Source: an uncultured Eubacteriales bacterium
GTDB lineage: Bacteria > Bacillota > Clostridia > Oscillospirales > Oscillospiraceae
Length of the DNA: 28,158 nt
Direction: 5' to 3'
Assembly (NCBI GenBank): GCA_900549495.1
Contig: UROL01000002.1
Location: 1 to 28,158 of the forward strand
Shown here: positions 7,771-16,335 of the stretch, piece by piece
How positions within the stretch are numbered: position 1 is the first letter of the stretch
How the letters are laid out: the number at the start of each line of letters is the position of its first letter
The notes under the pieces: model-generated
The model's input: only the letters and a program-made list of their open reading frames with translations
Databases searched by the model: none
What the model was told of the DNA's origin: nothing
Made by a program: the position numbers and the translations under genes

Positions 7771-8442
7771 TCAGTCAATCCGATAGCCCACGCCGAATTT
7801 GGTTTCGATAAAATCCGTCAGCCCGGCTGCCTCCAGCTTTTTCCGCAGGCGGCCCACATTCACCGTCAGGGCATTCTCATCCACAAAGGAATCCGTCTGC
7901 CATAGCGCCTCCATAAGCCTCTCCCGGCTGACCACCTTGCCTCTGCTCTTCATCAGCTCCAGAAGAATCCGGTATTCATTTTTCGACAGGCTGATTTGCT
8001 TTCCCTGGTAGGTCAGGGAATTGTCTCCGGTGTTCAGCATGGCCCCCCGGTGCTCCAGCACCGGGCTGCTCTCGCCAAAGGAATAGGCCCGCCGGAGCAG
8101 CGCCTGAATTTTGGCTATCAGCACATTGCCGTCGAAGGGCTTGGGGATGAAATCGTCCGCCCCCATATTCATGGCCATAATGATATTCATATTGTCCGAT
8201 GCCGAGGACAGGAAGATAATCGGCACCTGGGACACCCGGCGAATCTCGCTGCACCAGTGGTAGCCGTTCATAAAAGGGAGCCCAATGTCCATCAGCACCA
8301 GATGGGGATTGCAGGCGGCGAACTCGCCGGAGACATTCTGAAAGTCCCGGACCGTCACCGCCTCCATGCCCCAGGCAGCAATCAGCTGGCCAACCCCCCG
8401 GGTAATCCCCGGGTCATCCTCCACAATCAAAATCCGATACAC
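7771..8442 (-). CDS. OmpR/BceR-family response regulator
   Basis: A 223-residue two-domain DNA-binding regulator. The receiver domain (about 1-115) shows the acidic pair in LIVEDD, the phospho-acceptor D52 in LVLMDIGLP, S79-80 in FLSSAS, and the conserved lysine in IPKPF. The C-terminal winged helix (about 130-223) contains LSKNEYRILLELM, VSRERLMEALW, ALTVNVGRLRKKL and ends in TKFGVGYRID. It starts with GTG at 8442, with AGAGG about 9 nt upstream. A nearby ATG at 8447 is out of frame. It is followed after 9 nt by the kinase. It very likely controls the transporter promoter at 5310-5356. Confidence 0.94.
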   Translation of the reverse strand: MYRILIVEDDPGITRGVGQLIAAWGMEAVTVRDFQNVSGEFAACNPHLVLMDIGLPFMNGYHWCSEIRRVSQVPIIFLSSASDNMNIIMAMNMGADDFIPKPFDGNVLIAKIQALLRRAYSFGESSPVLEHRGAMLNTGDNSLTYQGKQISLSKNEYRILLELMKSRGKVVSRERLMEALWQTDSFVDENALTVNVGRLRKKLEAAGLTDFIETKFGVGYRID

Positions 8443-8463
8443 TGCATATCACCTCTTGGGCCA

Positions 8464-8492
8464 ATGATACGGCATTTTTTCTGCCCTGTCAA
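8464..8492 (-). promoter_or_regulatory. Promoter of the two-component regulator/kinase genes
   Basis: Minus-strand -35 TTGACA (8487-8492, perfect), a 17-bp spacer, and -10 TATCAT (8464-8469). Transcription would begin near 8457, only about 15 nt before the GTG start, just leaving room for the AGAGG ribosome site. The -35 sits directly after the terminator stem of the polysaccharide operon. Confidence 0.75.
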
Positions 8493-8497
8493 GCAAA

Positions 8498-8527
8498 GCC
8501 GGAGCATCCGGCAAAGGATGCTCCGGC
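8498..8527 (-). terminator. Terminator hairpin at the end of the polysaccharide operon
   Basis: Perfect 12-bp stem GCCGGAGCATCC/GGATGCTCCGGC with a 6-nt loop, 12 bases after the glycosyltransferase stop codon. On the minus strand it is followed by TTTGCTTG, so the T-tract is short. Outer arms CTGCCCT/AGGGCAG (8481-8487 and 8529-8535) could extend the structure. The regulator promoter begins immediately beyond. Confidence 0.75.
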
Positions 8528-8539
8528 AAGGGCAGACAT

Positions 8540-9535
8540 TCACCTTACCTCGGTCAGGGCAGGAGCCTCGGTCTGCTGCTGTGCGGTATCGTAGGTTCGC
8601 TGGCTGATGATGTAGCGGGGGCGGGCCTTGGTTTCCAGGTAGATTTTCCCCACATACTCCCCGATAACCCCCAGGGACAGCAGCTGAATGCCCCCCAGGA
8701 AGCACAGGATGCAGGTGGTACTGGCCCAGCCGGAAACCGTGCCCCCTGCCAGGCTCTCCACCACGGCCCAGAGGATGCCGATGAAGCTCAGCAGCGCCAC
8801 AAACATACCCGCACCGGTGATGATGCGGATGGGCTTGACAGACAGGCTGGTAATACCGTCGAAGGCCAGCAGGAGCATCTTCTTCAATGGGTAGTGGCTC
8901 TCCCCTGCCAGGCGCTCCGCTCGGGCATAGTAGACGCTGGTGCTCTTGAAGCCCACCAGGGGCACCATACCCCGGAGGAAGATATTCACCTCTTTGAATT
9001 TGGCCAATTCCTGCAAGGCCCTGCTGGAAATCAGGCGGTAGTCCGCATGGTTGAACACCACCTCCGCACCCATCCAATTCATCAGCTTATAGAAGCTCTC
9101 TGCGGTGAAGCGCTTAAAGAAGGTATCCGTCTGGCGGCTGCTGCGTACACCGTAGACAATTTCGCATCCGTCATCATAGGCCGCCACCATATCGTCCATG
9201 GCGTTGATATCATCCTGGCCGTCGCAGTCGATGGAGATGGTGATGTGGCAGCGGTCCTTGGCCTCCATCAGCCCGGCCAGCACCGCATTCTGGTGGCCCC
9301 GGTTCCGGCTCTGGCAGATGCCCAGATAGTGGGGATCCTGTCTGGCCAAATCGCAGATAATGTCCCAGGTTTTGTCCCGGGAGCCGTCATTGACAAACAG
9401 CACCCGGCTATCCGGAGAAATCCGCCCGGCGGAGGCCAGAGCATTGATTTTCTCCAAAAACATGGGGGCTGTAATGGGCAGCACCTTTTCTTCATTGTAG
9501 CAGGGAATGACAATGTACAGCACCGTATCTTTCAT
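8540..9535 (-). CDS. Family-2 glycosyltransferase, GtrB/DPM1-like, with two C-terminal TM helices
   Basis: A 331-residue enzyme of the type that moves a sugar from a nucleotide donor to a polyprenyl-phosphate carrier at the inner face of the membrane. The N-terminal GT-A domain shows YIVIPCYNEE, FVNDGSRDKTW, RNRGHQNAVLAG and ISIDCDGQDD (metal-binding acidic motif). Two helices lie near 225-248 and 258-282, followed by GEYVGKIYLETKARPRY, a common ending in GtrB/ArnC-like proteins. I chose the ATG at 9535 (MKDTVLYIV): GAGGAG is 10 nt upstream, and it is 1 nt after the epimerase stop. The open frame extends to 9637, but that part overlaps the epimerase and is not family-like. It is the last gene of the operon and probably charges a lipid carrier for a decorating sugar. 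Confidence 0.92.
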   Translation of the reverse strand: MKDTVLYIVIPCYNEEKVLPITAPMFLEKINALASAGRISPDSRVLFVNDGSRDKTWDIICDLARQDPHYLGICQSRNRGHQNAVLAGLMEAKDRCHITISIDCDGQDDINAMDDMVAAYDDGCEIVYGVRSSRQTDTFFKRFTAESFYKLMNWMGAEVVFNHADYRLISSRALQELAKFKEVNIFLRGMVPLVGFKSTSVYYARAERLAGESHYPLKKMLLLAFDGITSLSVKPIRIITGAGMFVALLSFIGILWAVVESLAGGTVSGWASTTCILCFLGGIQLLSLGVIGEYVGKIYLETKARPRYIISQRTYDTAQQQTEAPALTEVR

Positions 9536-9536
9536 T

Positions 9537-10649
9537 TCAGTTTGTCTCCTCGCAGCTTCCGAATTCCAGAATGTCCGCAATGCGCCGGCTGGCGTGGCCA
9601 TCGCCGTAGGGGTTGGAGGCCCGGGACATTTTTTCATATTCCCCGCTATCCGTAAGAAGCAGCCGGAAGAGCTGATAGATATTCTCTTCCTTAGTGCCTG
9701 CCAGCTTCAGGGTTCCGGCGGCAATGCCCTCAGGGCGCTCGGTGGTGTCCCGCATCACCAGCACCGGCTTGCCTAGGCCGGGGGCCTCTTCCTGAATACC
9801 GCCGCTGTCGGTGAGCACCAGGTGGCAGCGGGCCAGGAAATTGTGGAAATCCAGCACATCCAGCGGCTCAATCAGGTGAATGCGGTCACATTCTCCCAGG
9901 AATTTGGCTGCGCAGGCCCGGACGGCGGGGTTCATATGTACCGGGTAAATTGCCTTTACATCCGGAAACTCCTCCACAATTCTGCGAATGGCCCGGAACA
10001 TATGCTCCATTGGCTCCCCCAGATTCTCCCGCCGGTGGGCGGTAATCAGAATCAGCCGGGCGTCCGCCGCCCATTCCAGCTCCGGGTGGAAATAGTCCTC
10101 CCGCACCGTGGTGGCCATGGCATCGATGCCGGTGTTGCCGGTGACGAAAATACGCTCCTCCGGGGTCCGCTCGGACAGCAGATTCTTCTTTGCCATTCCG
10201 GTGGGGGCAAAATCATACTGGGACAGAATATCAATCAGCCGCCGGTTCATCTCCTCGGGATAGGGACTGTAGAGGTCATAGGTGCGCAGCCCCGCCTCCA
10301 CATGGCCCACCGGGATTTGCAGATAGAAGCTGGCCAGGGCTGCGGCGCTGGCGGTGGTGGTATCGCCGTGGACCAGCACCACGTCGGGCTTTTCCACCTC
10401 CAGCACGGATTTCATCCGCATCAGCACGGCGGTGGTGACATCGAACAGTGTCTGCCGCTCCTTCATAATGTCCAGGTCGTAATCCGGCACCACGCTAAAG
10501 GCCTTCAGCACACTGTCCAGCATCTGCCGGTGCTGACCTGTGACGCACACCACCGTTTGCAGGCTCTTGCGTTTTTTCAGCTCCTGCACCAGGGGGCACA
10601 TTTTGATTGCTTCCGGTCGGGTGCCGAAAACCAGCATGATTTTTTTCAT
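9537..10649 (-). CDS. wecB: UDP-N-acetylglucosamine 2-epimerase (non-hydrolysing)
   Basis: Converts UDP-GlcNAc to UDP-ManNAc in the cytoplasm, supplying ManNAc for surface glycans. The 370 residues match the WecB/MnaA family over the whole length: VFGTRPEAIKMCPLV at the start, VTGQHRQMLD, VLVHGDTTTA, VGHVEAGLRTYD, YPEEMNRRLID, ITAHRRENLG, the LTDSGGIQEEAPGLGKPVLVMRDTTERPE block, and GDGHASRRI near the end. The active-site acidic and histidine residues are present. ATG at 10649 has AAGGAG 9 nt upstream and overlaps the stop of the upstream membrane gene (ATGA). Its place in the operon suggests that the glycan, or a side group of it, contains ManNAc or a derivative. Confidence 0.96.
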   Translation of the reverse strand: MKKIMLVFGTRPEAIKMCPLVQELKKRKSLQTVVCVTGQHRQMLDSVLKAFSVVPDYDLDIMKERQTLFDVTTAVLMRMKSVLEVEKPDVVLVHGDTTTASAAALASFYLQIPVGHVEAGLRTYDLYSPYPEEMNRRLIDILSQYDFAPTGMAKKNLLSERTPEERIFVTGNTGIDAMATTVREDYFHPELEWAADARLILITAHRRENLGEPMEHMFRAIRRIVEEFPDVKAIYPVHMNPAVRACAAKFLGECDRIHLIEPLDVLDFHNFLARCHLVLTDSGGIQEEAPGLGKPVLVMRDTTERPEGIAAGTLKLAGTKEENIYQLFRLLLTDSGEYEKMSRASNPYGDGHASRRIADILEFGSCEETN

Positions 10650-13600
10650 TTTCTATCTCTCCTTATCAGGCGTTTTGCCATGGATTGGATGGGTGGTAGG
10701 CTGCCTTTCCGGCAGTGGAGCAGTGCAGTGAGGTTGCACATGGTCAAAAAATCGTGGCACATGGTAAAGCCGAACATCTGCTTCTGGTTGTCCGCAAAGC
10801 CGTTGCCAATGACGGACAGGGGATACTGAACCGCACCAATCAGCATCACCCCCAGATAGAGGACGGCCAGCATTTTCCACCGCATCTCCCCCTCCGGCTT
10901 TCTCAGAATGCCGAAGATGCAGATGCAGGCCGCTATGCCATACAGCAGCACATAGCCAAAGAAGCTGCCGAAGGTGAAGAAGCTCCGCCAGTACTGCCAC
11001 AGGCCCAATCTATGAATTTCTTCGTGGGGCTGGGTGTAGTCCTGACCTGCATAGACCCGGAAGCCATTGTACATCGTCCGGGACACCCGGGCCGCATGGT
11101 TCAGCATTTTCAGCAGCTGTACCGGGTGGCGCAGATAGTATTTCACCATGGTAAAGGTATTCACATGGTCATACAGCGCCGCATCCGCCTCGGGGGAATT
11201 GGGGCTGATGACATAATCGCCATCGGGCTGGTAGGCATCCTTTCCGATATCCGGCAGCATGGAGGCATCGATGCCCAGCTCCTCCATGGCTCCCTCCGGG
11301 TCGTCGGTGACCATCAGGGCGCCGTAGAAGGTGGACTGCCACACCGTCTGCCGCTGGGAAATATTGGCATTGTCCCGGTATACCGTCACGCAGTCCAGGC
11401 AAATCAAGGCGCTGCAAACCATCACCGCCAGGGTATAGGGAACAACCCCCTTGACGGAAAGTGGCCGCTGATACAGGGCAAAGACAACCACCAGCAGCAG
11501 CACGAAGGGCAGCGTCACCAGCATCTGCGCCTTGGCGCACACCAAAATCCGGCCGCTGAACAGCAGCAGGAACACCGTGGGCCAGCACCGGTTTGCGGGC
11601 TTCACCGCCAGATGCACGCAGCAGGCCAGCACCATAAACAGCCCCATAAACATGCAGCTCTCGCCGAACAGGGAGTTGAACCAAACCAGGTAGCTTTCGC
11701 ACAGGAACACGCCGCACAGCAGCATTCCCAGCACCAGGGCATCGCCCCCCAGCACATCGTACAGGTCATACACCATGGACACAATGCAGCACACCAGCAC
11801 CCCATTCATCACCATGCTCAGATACCAGGTGCTGAAGACCTGGCCGCCGCAAATCAGCCGCACCAATGCAGCGGGATAGACCAGGCTGTATTTGGGATTC
11901 AGGGAGGTCAGCGAGGTCCAGTCGAAGCTGCCCCGGAAGGCGTAATTCTCAATCACCCGGCGGCCCAGCTGCGCCTCTACATTATAAAAGATATCCCCCT
12001 GCCAGATAATGCCCAGCTGGTCCATCATACGGCCAAAGTCACCGTTGTTGACGCACCCGGCCCGGGGGGTGGAAAACTGCACAACGGCAGACATTCCCAA
12101 CGCCAGCAGGAGCACACAAAGGGTGCCAAAGCATCTGTTTTCCCCAAGCCGCCCCACCCGGGCCAGGCCACCGGGCAGCCGGTGGGGCCGGGGAGCCAGG
12201 AGGCCGCTGCGCCAGTCTGCCAGACAATTGCGAGGCACAGGGCTCTCTTGCTTGGCCCGGAACCAGGCGGACAGCAGGGCTATTGCATCCCCTGCCGCCA
12301 CGCAGACTCCGCCGATGCCCAGCAGCATACCGAACACCCCCACAATTCTGGCAGAGTCCAGGAATTCATTGCCCATATAGCGCAGATACATCGGCACATA
12401 GCCAAAGCAGCCCAGGCCCAGGCAAAGCAGCGCCGCCCCCGCCGGAAGGGAGCCCGCCGGGCCCCAATGCTTCCACAGCCGCAGTGTCAGCCAGAAAGAG
12501 GCTGCCAATTCCAGCAGCAGAAGCAGGGTCATGCCACTGTAGTTTTGGGGCAGGAGCATCTGCATCAGCGTGTCTGCCAAGCTCCAGCTACGCATCAGCC
12601 GTCCCTCATCCGAGGTACGCCGCCCCACCTGCAAAACCACCTGGGACTCAAAATGGTTATAGTGCTCCGCCTGGCCGTTGGCCGTTTGCAGCAGCCGCAG
12701 GGGGTGGCGCAGGTAGAATTTCCCAATAGATTCCCGGTTCAGCTTTTGGAAAAGGGCAGCTGCCTCCTGGGCATCCCGGGGGCAATGGGTGTAGGCATCC
12801 CTGCTGAGGTAAAAGGATTTTCCGATATCCGCCAAATAGCTCTCGTCCAGGCCAAACTCCGCCAAATCCGCCGCCGGATGGTGGGAGGTGGCCAGGAAGC
12901 CGGTAAAGGCCGCCTGATAGGCGGAGGCATCGGAGGTGATATCCGTACTCTCCCGGTGGTACTGGGCTGAGGAAGACACCGCCGCCAACAGCACCAGCAC
13001 GGCGCACAGGGCCCCAGGCAGCCGAAGTCTGCCGTCCTTCCCCGCCAGAACCAAGGCCCCCAGGAGGGCAGCGGCGGCAAAGGGGGCAAACAGCACGGAC
13101 AGCGCCGAGGAATTCAGGCAGAAGACGGTGCACACCAGAAACAGCGCCAAACTGCTGCCCATCCGCTTTCTGCCATAGGTGAACATCCGCAGGGCCGCTG
13201 CCGTCATCAGCAGCAGGCTCACCACCACCGTGGCCACAGGGTACAGCGAGCCAAAGAAGGCCGTCAGGTTCCGGCTCCCTGCCGCCAGCAGAAGCAGCCC
13301 GCCGGGAATGGCGGCCAGCCAACCGGCAATGTAGCCGCAGGCCTTCACCAGCATATAGGTTCCTATTGCGAATAAAATTGCATACAGCACCGCCAGATAT
13401 TGGGTGGAGAAGGGCAGGCCGAAGGGCTGGGTCACCAGGCGGATTAAGGTGATGGGATAGAGGATACTGCTGCGCCCATTGGGGGCCAGCAGCTTCCAGT
13501 ACTGAAAGCTGCCGTAGGCGTACCGCTCTATCACATGGTCATAATACAGGGTTTCCGAATCCGCCGCATCCTCCGGCAGGTACGTCAGCCCTGCCGCCAG

Positions 13601-13759
13601 CATGGTCTGCTCATAGCGGCCATTGTCCACCGTTCCCAGGCGGCTGCCTGAGAGGAGCCCCGGGAGCAGCACGGCCAGCACTGCCAGGCCGAACAGCAGC
13701 CCCATCATATTCCCATTGTCCCCAAAGCCCCTGTGGCTCCATTCTCTCAGACGTTTCAT
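10646..13759 (-). CDS. 1037-residue polytopic membrane protein with an internal tandem duplication (possible GT-C/WsfD-like)
   Basis: A very hydrophobic protein made of two related halves (about residues 20-500 and 545-1037). Matching pairs are VDNGRYEQ (44) with VNNGDFGR (570); RSSILYP (96) with KYSLVYP (623); AFFGSLYP (167) with VWFNSLFG (692); AAFTGFL (283) with TFYGAL (810); LAEFGLDESYLADIGKSF (299) with MEELGIDASMLPDIGKDA (825); and FYLRHPLRLL (348) with YYLRHPVQLL (875). The same ELGID...YYLxHP block appears in the truncated gene at 27311-28108. Each half looks like a multi-helix GT-C-type membrane enzyme or a transport unit. I think of WsfD-like glycan enzymes but cannot confirm it. 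ATG at 13759 has AGAGGA about 9 nt upstream. The stop overlaps wecB. Confidence 0.85.
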   Translation of the reverse strand: MKRLREWSHRGFGDNGNMMGLLFGLAVLAVLLPGLLSGSRLGTVDNGRYEQTMLAAGLTYLPEDAADSETLYYDHVIERYAYGSFQYWKLLAPNGRSSILYPITLIRLVTQPFGLPFSTQYLAVLYAILFAIGTYMLVKACGYIAGWLAAIPGGLLLLAAGSRNLTAFFGSLYPVATVVVSLLLMTAAALRMFTYGRKRMGSSLALFLVCTVFCLNSSALSVLFAPFAAAALLGALVLAGKDGRLRLPGALCAVLVLLAAVSSSAQYHRESTDITSDASAYQAAFTGFLATSHHPAADLAEFGLDESYLADIGKSFYLSRDAYTHCPRDAQEAAALFQKLNRESIGKFYLRHPLRLLQTANGQAEHYNHFESQVVLQVGRRTSDEGRLMRSWSLADTLMQMLLPQNYSGMTLLLLLELAASFWLTLRLWKHWGPAGSLPAGAALLCLGLGCFGYVPMYLRYMGNEFLDSARIVGVFGMLLGIGGVCVAAGDAIALLSAWFRAKQESPVPRNCLADWRSGLLAPRPHRLPGGLARVGRLGENRCFGTLCVLLLALGMSAVVQFSTPRAGCVNNGDFGRMMDQLGIIWQGDIFYNVEAQLGRRVIENYAFRGSFDWTSLTSLNPKYSLVYPAALVRLICGGQVFSTWYLSMVMNGVLVCCIVSMVYDLYDVLGGDALVLGMLLCGVFLCESYLVWFNSLFGESCMFMGLFMVLACCVHLAVKPANRCWPTVFLLLFSGRILVCAKAQMLVTLPFVLLLVVVFALYQRPLSVKGVVPYTLAVMVCSALICLDCVTVYRDNANISQRQTVWQSTFYGALMVTDDPEGAMEELGIDASMLPDIGKDAYQPDGDYVISPNSPEADAALYDHVNTFTMVKYYLRHPVQLLKMLNHAARVSRTMYNGFRVYAGQDYTQPHEEIHRLGLWQYWRSFFTFGSFFGYVLLYGIAACICIFGILRKPEGEMRWKMLAVLYLGVMLIGAVQYPLSVIGNGFADNQKQMFGFTMCHDFLTMCNLTALLHCRKGSLPPIQSMAKRLIRRDRK

Positions 13760-13781
13760 TCTGTCACATCCTCTGCGGCGG

Positions 13782-16319
13782 TCAGGTCACTTGGTCCGTG
13801 ACCGTCAGGCTCAAAATTTTGGCATTGGAGAAGCGGAAGGGCTTCCCGCTGCCGTCTGCGGCGCATCCAATCAGCAGCGTTCCGTCATAGGCCGGTGCAT
13901 CCGAATGGAGCTGCCCCACCAATTCTCCGTTTAACCAGACGGCGTAATCCCCCGCCTGCTTTGTGATTTTCAGGGTCTGCTCCGGCCGGGGGCCCAGGGT
14001 CAGCTCCAGGGCGGCCTGGCCCAGGGTCAGGCTCAGGGTGGTATCGTCCAGGGCAGTGACAATCAGCCCCCGGTAGCTGTTGGGATCCTCTGCAAAGCAG
14101 GTGACCAGGTGCCCCGGGCCGGATTTCCGGAAGGTCATTTCCAGGCACCAGCTCTTGTCCGCCACGTCGTACAGCTGGACGCCGGTATCCACATAGGCGC
14201 TCTTGCCGTCTCCCAGGAAGCTCCTGTCCAGGGTATACTCCACCGGGGCGGGCTGCTTTGCCACCGGCTCCGGCCTGTGCTCCGGGTGCCAGGTGAGAAT
14301 GTCCTTCTCCTCCATGACCCCATGGTACACCTCGAAATTATACACTGTCACGGCGCTGAAGCGCATCTTCTCCCCTTCTCCGGTTTCCTGACAACCCAGC
14401 AGAAGATTGCCGCCCCAGGGATTGGTGTCGCAATAGTCCTGCTGCACCACCTGCTTTCCATTCAGGTAAATGCTATAGGCACTCTCGTCCTTGACGATGG
14501 CCAGGGAGACCTGGGAGCCCTCCGGCACCTGGAAATTCACGCTGCGGTTGCCGTAGAGCAGGTTCAGCTGCCCCGGGCCAATCCGCCGGGCCATTACGCC
14601 CCGGTAGTCCGTCTCTTCCTCGGCAAAGCAGGAGAAGTATACCCCTGCGCCCCTGTCGCAGCCCTCCCGGAACTGGGTAAGCAATGTCCAGGAATCGTTG
14701 GGCTCGCCGTACAAGTCCAGGCCGGTGTCCAGATAGCTGCTGTAGCCGTCGCCGGTGAACTGCTGCTCCAGGAAGAAAGCCGCCTGGGAATCCACCGCCT
14801 GAACCTGCCGCTGGGGCGGCTCAGGCAGCTCCGCCGGTGCCCACCGGGCAATGGTGTCGGCATCCAGAGCAATGTCATAGATTTCCAGTTGGTCTACCTG
14901 GGTGGCACTGTAGCGGTAGCGCTTGCCCTCCTCATTGAGCTGGCAGCCCAGCATCAGGGTGTAGTCCAGGGGCTCGAAGGGATCGATTGTTTCCGACCGG
15001 AGCTTTTCGCCATTCACATAAACGGTATAGGTCAGTCCTTCCTTTACAACAGCAACCCTCAGCTTTTCCCCATCAGCCGTTATCTCAACACGTTTGCTTC
15101 TGTTTAATATTACATACAGATTCCCATCTGCACGGGTCAGCAGAACACCTCGGAGATCCTCACCCTCATGAAAGCAGGAGAACCAAACCTGGTCTTCGCT
15201 GCCGCACACTGTATTGATTTCTGTAAGAATCGTATAGGATGCATATGGGTTTTCATAAAGCTGTACGCCAGTATCCAAATAATCGTGGCCACCACCATAG
15301 AACCGATAGGGCAGTGAATAGATGCAATGGCTTTCCGTCTGCACCTGCTGATTCCATACATGGCTCTTGTCTAACCGGCGGTCTGGGAGCGAATAGTGGC
15401 TACTCATATAATCCGCCAGATAGGCAGTGTATTTTTCAATTCCCCCTTGGGTCATATGAGCCAAATCACAATAATCCACATAGGGGTCAATCCCCAGCTC
15501 CCGGTAATTCAGATTGAAATTCAGGAAGGGGACGCCATATTCTTCCGCAATTTCTCCAACTCGGTTAAACCGGCGCTGTTCCTGCTCGTGAATATAGTAC
15601 GGAGATGCCACAAGCAGGATGGGAATCTCCGCCTCTTTGCATAGCTCCAGGGTCTTCCGGAAATAGGTCTCACATTTCTCTGCCAGAGGTTCAGAGCACT
15701 TTATGCCGCTGACATCCGGAATATCAAAGGACTGCACCGGCGCACCGGAAACGTCAATGGACTGAATTTTGGTATCCTTGTCCCAGAAGAAATTATGGAA
15801 ATCATTCCCGGTGATTTCACTATAGCGATAGTGGTAGGAAGGGAGGCCCAGGAGCAATGCGCTGCGGTACTCCTCCGGCGCACTGACCAGGATGTTTTCA
15901 ATCTTATCTCTGGACAGCCGCAGACCCTGAGTGGCCTTTACCAGGTTGTCATATCCGGGGAAATCGCCGCTGAAGGTCACGCCGTATACATCCACCACCA
16001 CCAGCTTTGGGGTTTGGTATTTTAGACATTCTTTCAGATAGTAATAGGTATTCCAGGGCTGCTGCATACTGCCCCAGCAATTATAAGCGGCGATGCCCCG
16101 CAAATCCCAGAGGAGGCTGGGATCCACATTCATACCCATGTGGGAGCTGCCCAGAAGGAGCACATCCACCGTATCCTGGGGCAAATCATAAAAATGGTCG
16201 ATGGTAGTAATCCCATCCTCATACTTAAAGCCGAAAATACAGCTGACCAGATAAAACAGCACCACCAGGCAGGCGAGGAAGGCGACGGTCTTAAAGAATT
16301 TTCCGAAAAAGTTTTTCAT
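13782..16319 (-). CDS. SGNH (AlgJ/AlgX/DltD-like) O-acyltransferase partner with three LamG-like repeats
   Basis: An 845-residue exported protein anchored by an N-terminal helix (about 9-30). An SGNH-hydrolase-like domain (about 45-310) has block I VDVLLLGSSH (S58/S59), block II around YNCWGSMQQPWN, and the DxxH motif CDLAHMTQGG (D285, H288), so the catalytic triad appears complete. Three tandem concanavalin/LamG-like domains follow (about 337-497, 515-675, 690-845). Each shows Y-DTG-QLY, a SCFxE...RG strand, a YTVYVNGE-type strand, LLGC and a final YRYSATQVDQLEIYD-type strand. ATG at 16319 has GGGGAG just upstream; the frame extends to 16367 but overlaps the MBOAT gene end. It is paired with the MBOAT 16 nt upstream, as AlgJ with AlgI, and probably transfers acyl groups to the polysaccharide outside the membrane. 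DNA around 15000-15800 is visibly richer in A+T than its flanks. Confidence 0.88.
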   Translation of the reverse strand: MKNFFGKFFKTVAFLACLVVLFYLVSCIFGFKYEDGITTIDHFYDLPQDTVDVLLLGSSHMGMNVDPSLLWDLRGIAAYNCWGSMQQPWNTYYYLKECLKYQTPKLVVVDVYGVTFSGDFPGYDNLVKATQGLRLSRDKIENILVSAPEEYRSALLLGLPSYHYRYSEITGNDFHNFFWDKDTKIQSIDVSGAPVQSFDIPDVSGIKCSEPLAEKCETYFRKTLELCKEAEIPILLVASPYYIHEQEQRRFNRVGEIAEEYGVPFLNFNLNYRELGIDPYVDYCDLAHMTQGGIEKYTAYLADYMSSHYSLPDRRLDKSHVWNQQVQTESHCIYSLPYRFYGGGHDYLDTGVQLYENPYASYTILTEINTVCGSEDQVWFSCFHEGEDLRGVLLTRADGNLYVILNRSKRVEITADGEKLRVAVVKEGLTYTVYVNGEKLRSETIDPFEPLDYTLMLGCQLNEEGKRYRYSATQVDQLEIYDIALDADTIARWAPAELPEPPQRQVQAVDSQAAFFLEQQFTGDGYSSYLDTGLDLYGEPNDSWTLLTQFREGCDRGAGVYFSCFAEEETDYRGVMARRIGPGQLNLLYGNRSVNFQVPEGSQVSLAIVKDESAYSIYLNGKQVVQQDYCDTNPWGGNLLLGCQETGEGEKMRFSAVTVYNFEVYHGVMEEKDILTWHPEHRPEPVAKQPAPVEYTLDRSFLGDGKSAYVDTGVQLYDVADKSWCLEMTFRKSGPGHLVTCFAEDPNSYRGLIVTALDDTTLSLTLGQAALELTLGPRPEQTLKITKQAGDYAVWLNGELVGQLHSDAPAYDGTLLIGCAADGSGKPFRFSNAKILSLTVTDQVT

Positions 16320-16335
16320 ATTCTCTCCCCCTGCC

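Noticed and set aside
9536..9637. Upstream start for the GtrB-like glycosyltransferase
   Set aside because: It would overlap the wecB 3' end by about 100 nt with a Pro/Ala-rich segment foreign to the family; MKDTVLYIV at 9535 has the ribosome site.
10715..12970. 751-codon plus-strand frame opposite the duplicated membrane protein
   Set aside because: His/Gln/Gly-rich translation typical of the antisense of a hydrophobic gene. It has no motif and no convincing ribosome site. The same applies to the other long plus-strand frames at 2255-4510, 16471-17805, 17873-19570, 21318-22538 and 24777-28129.
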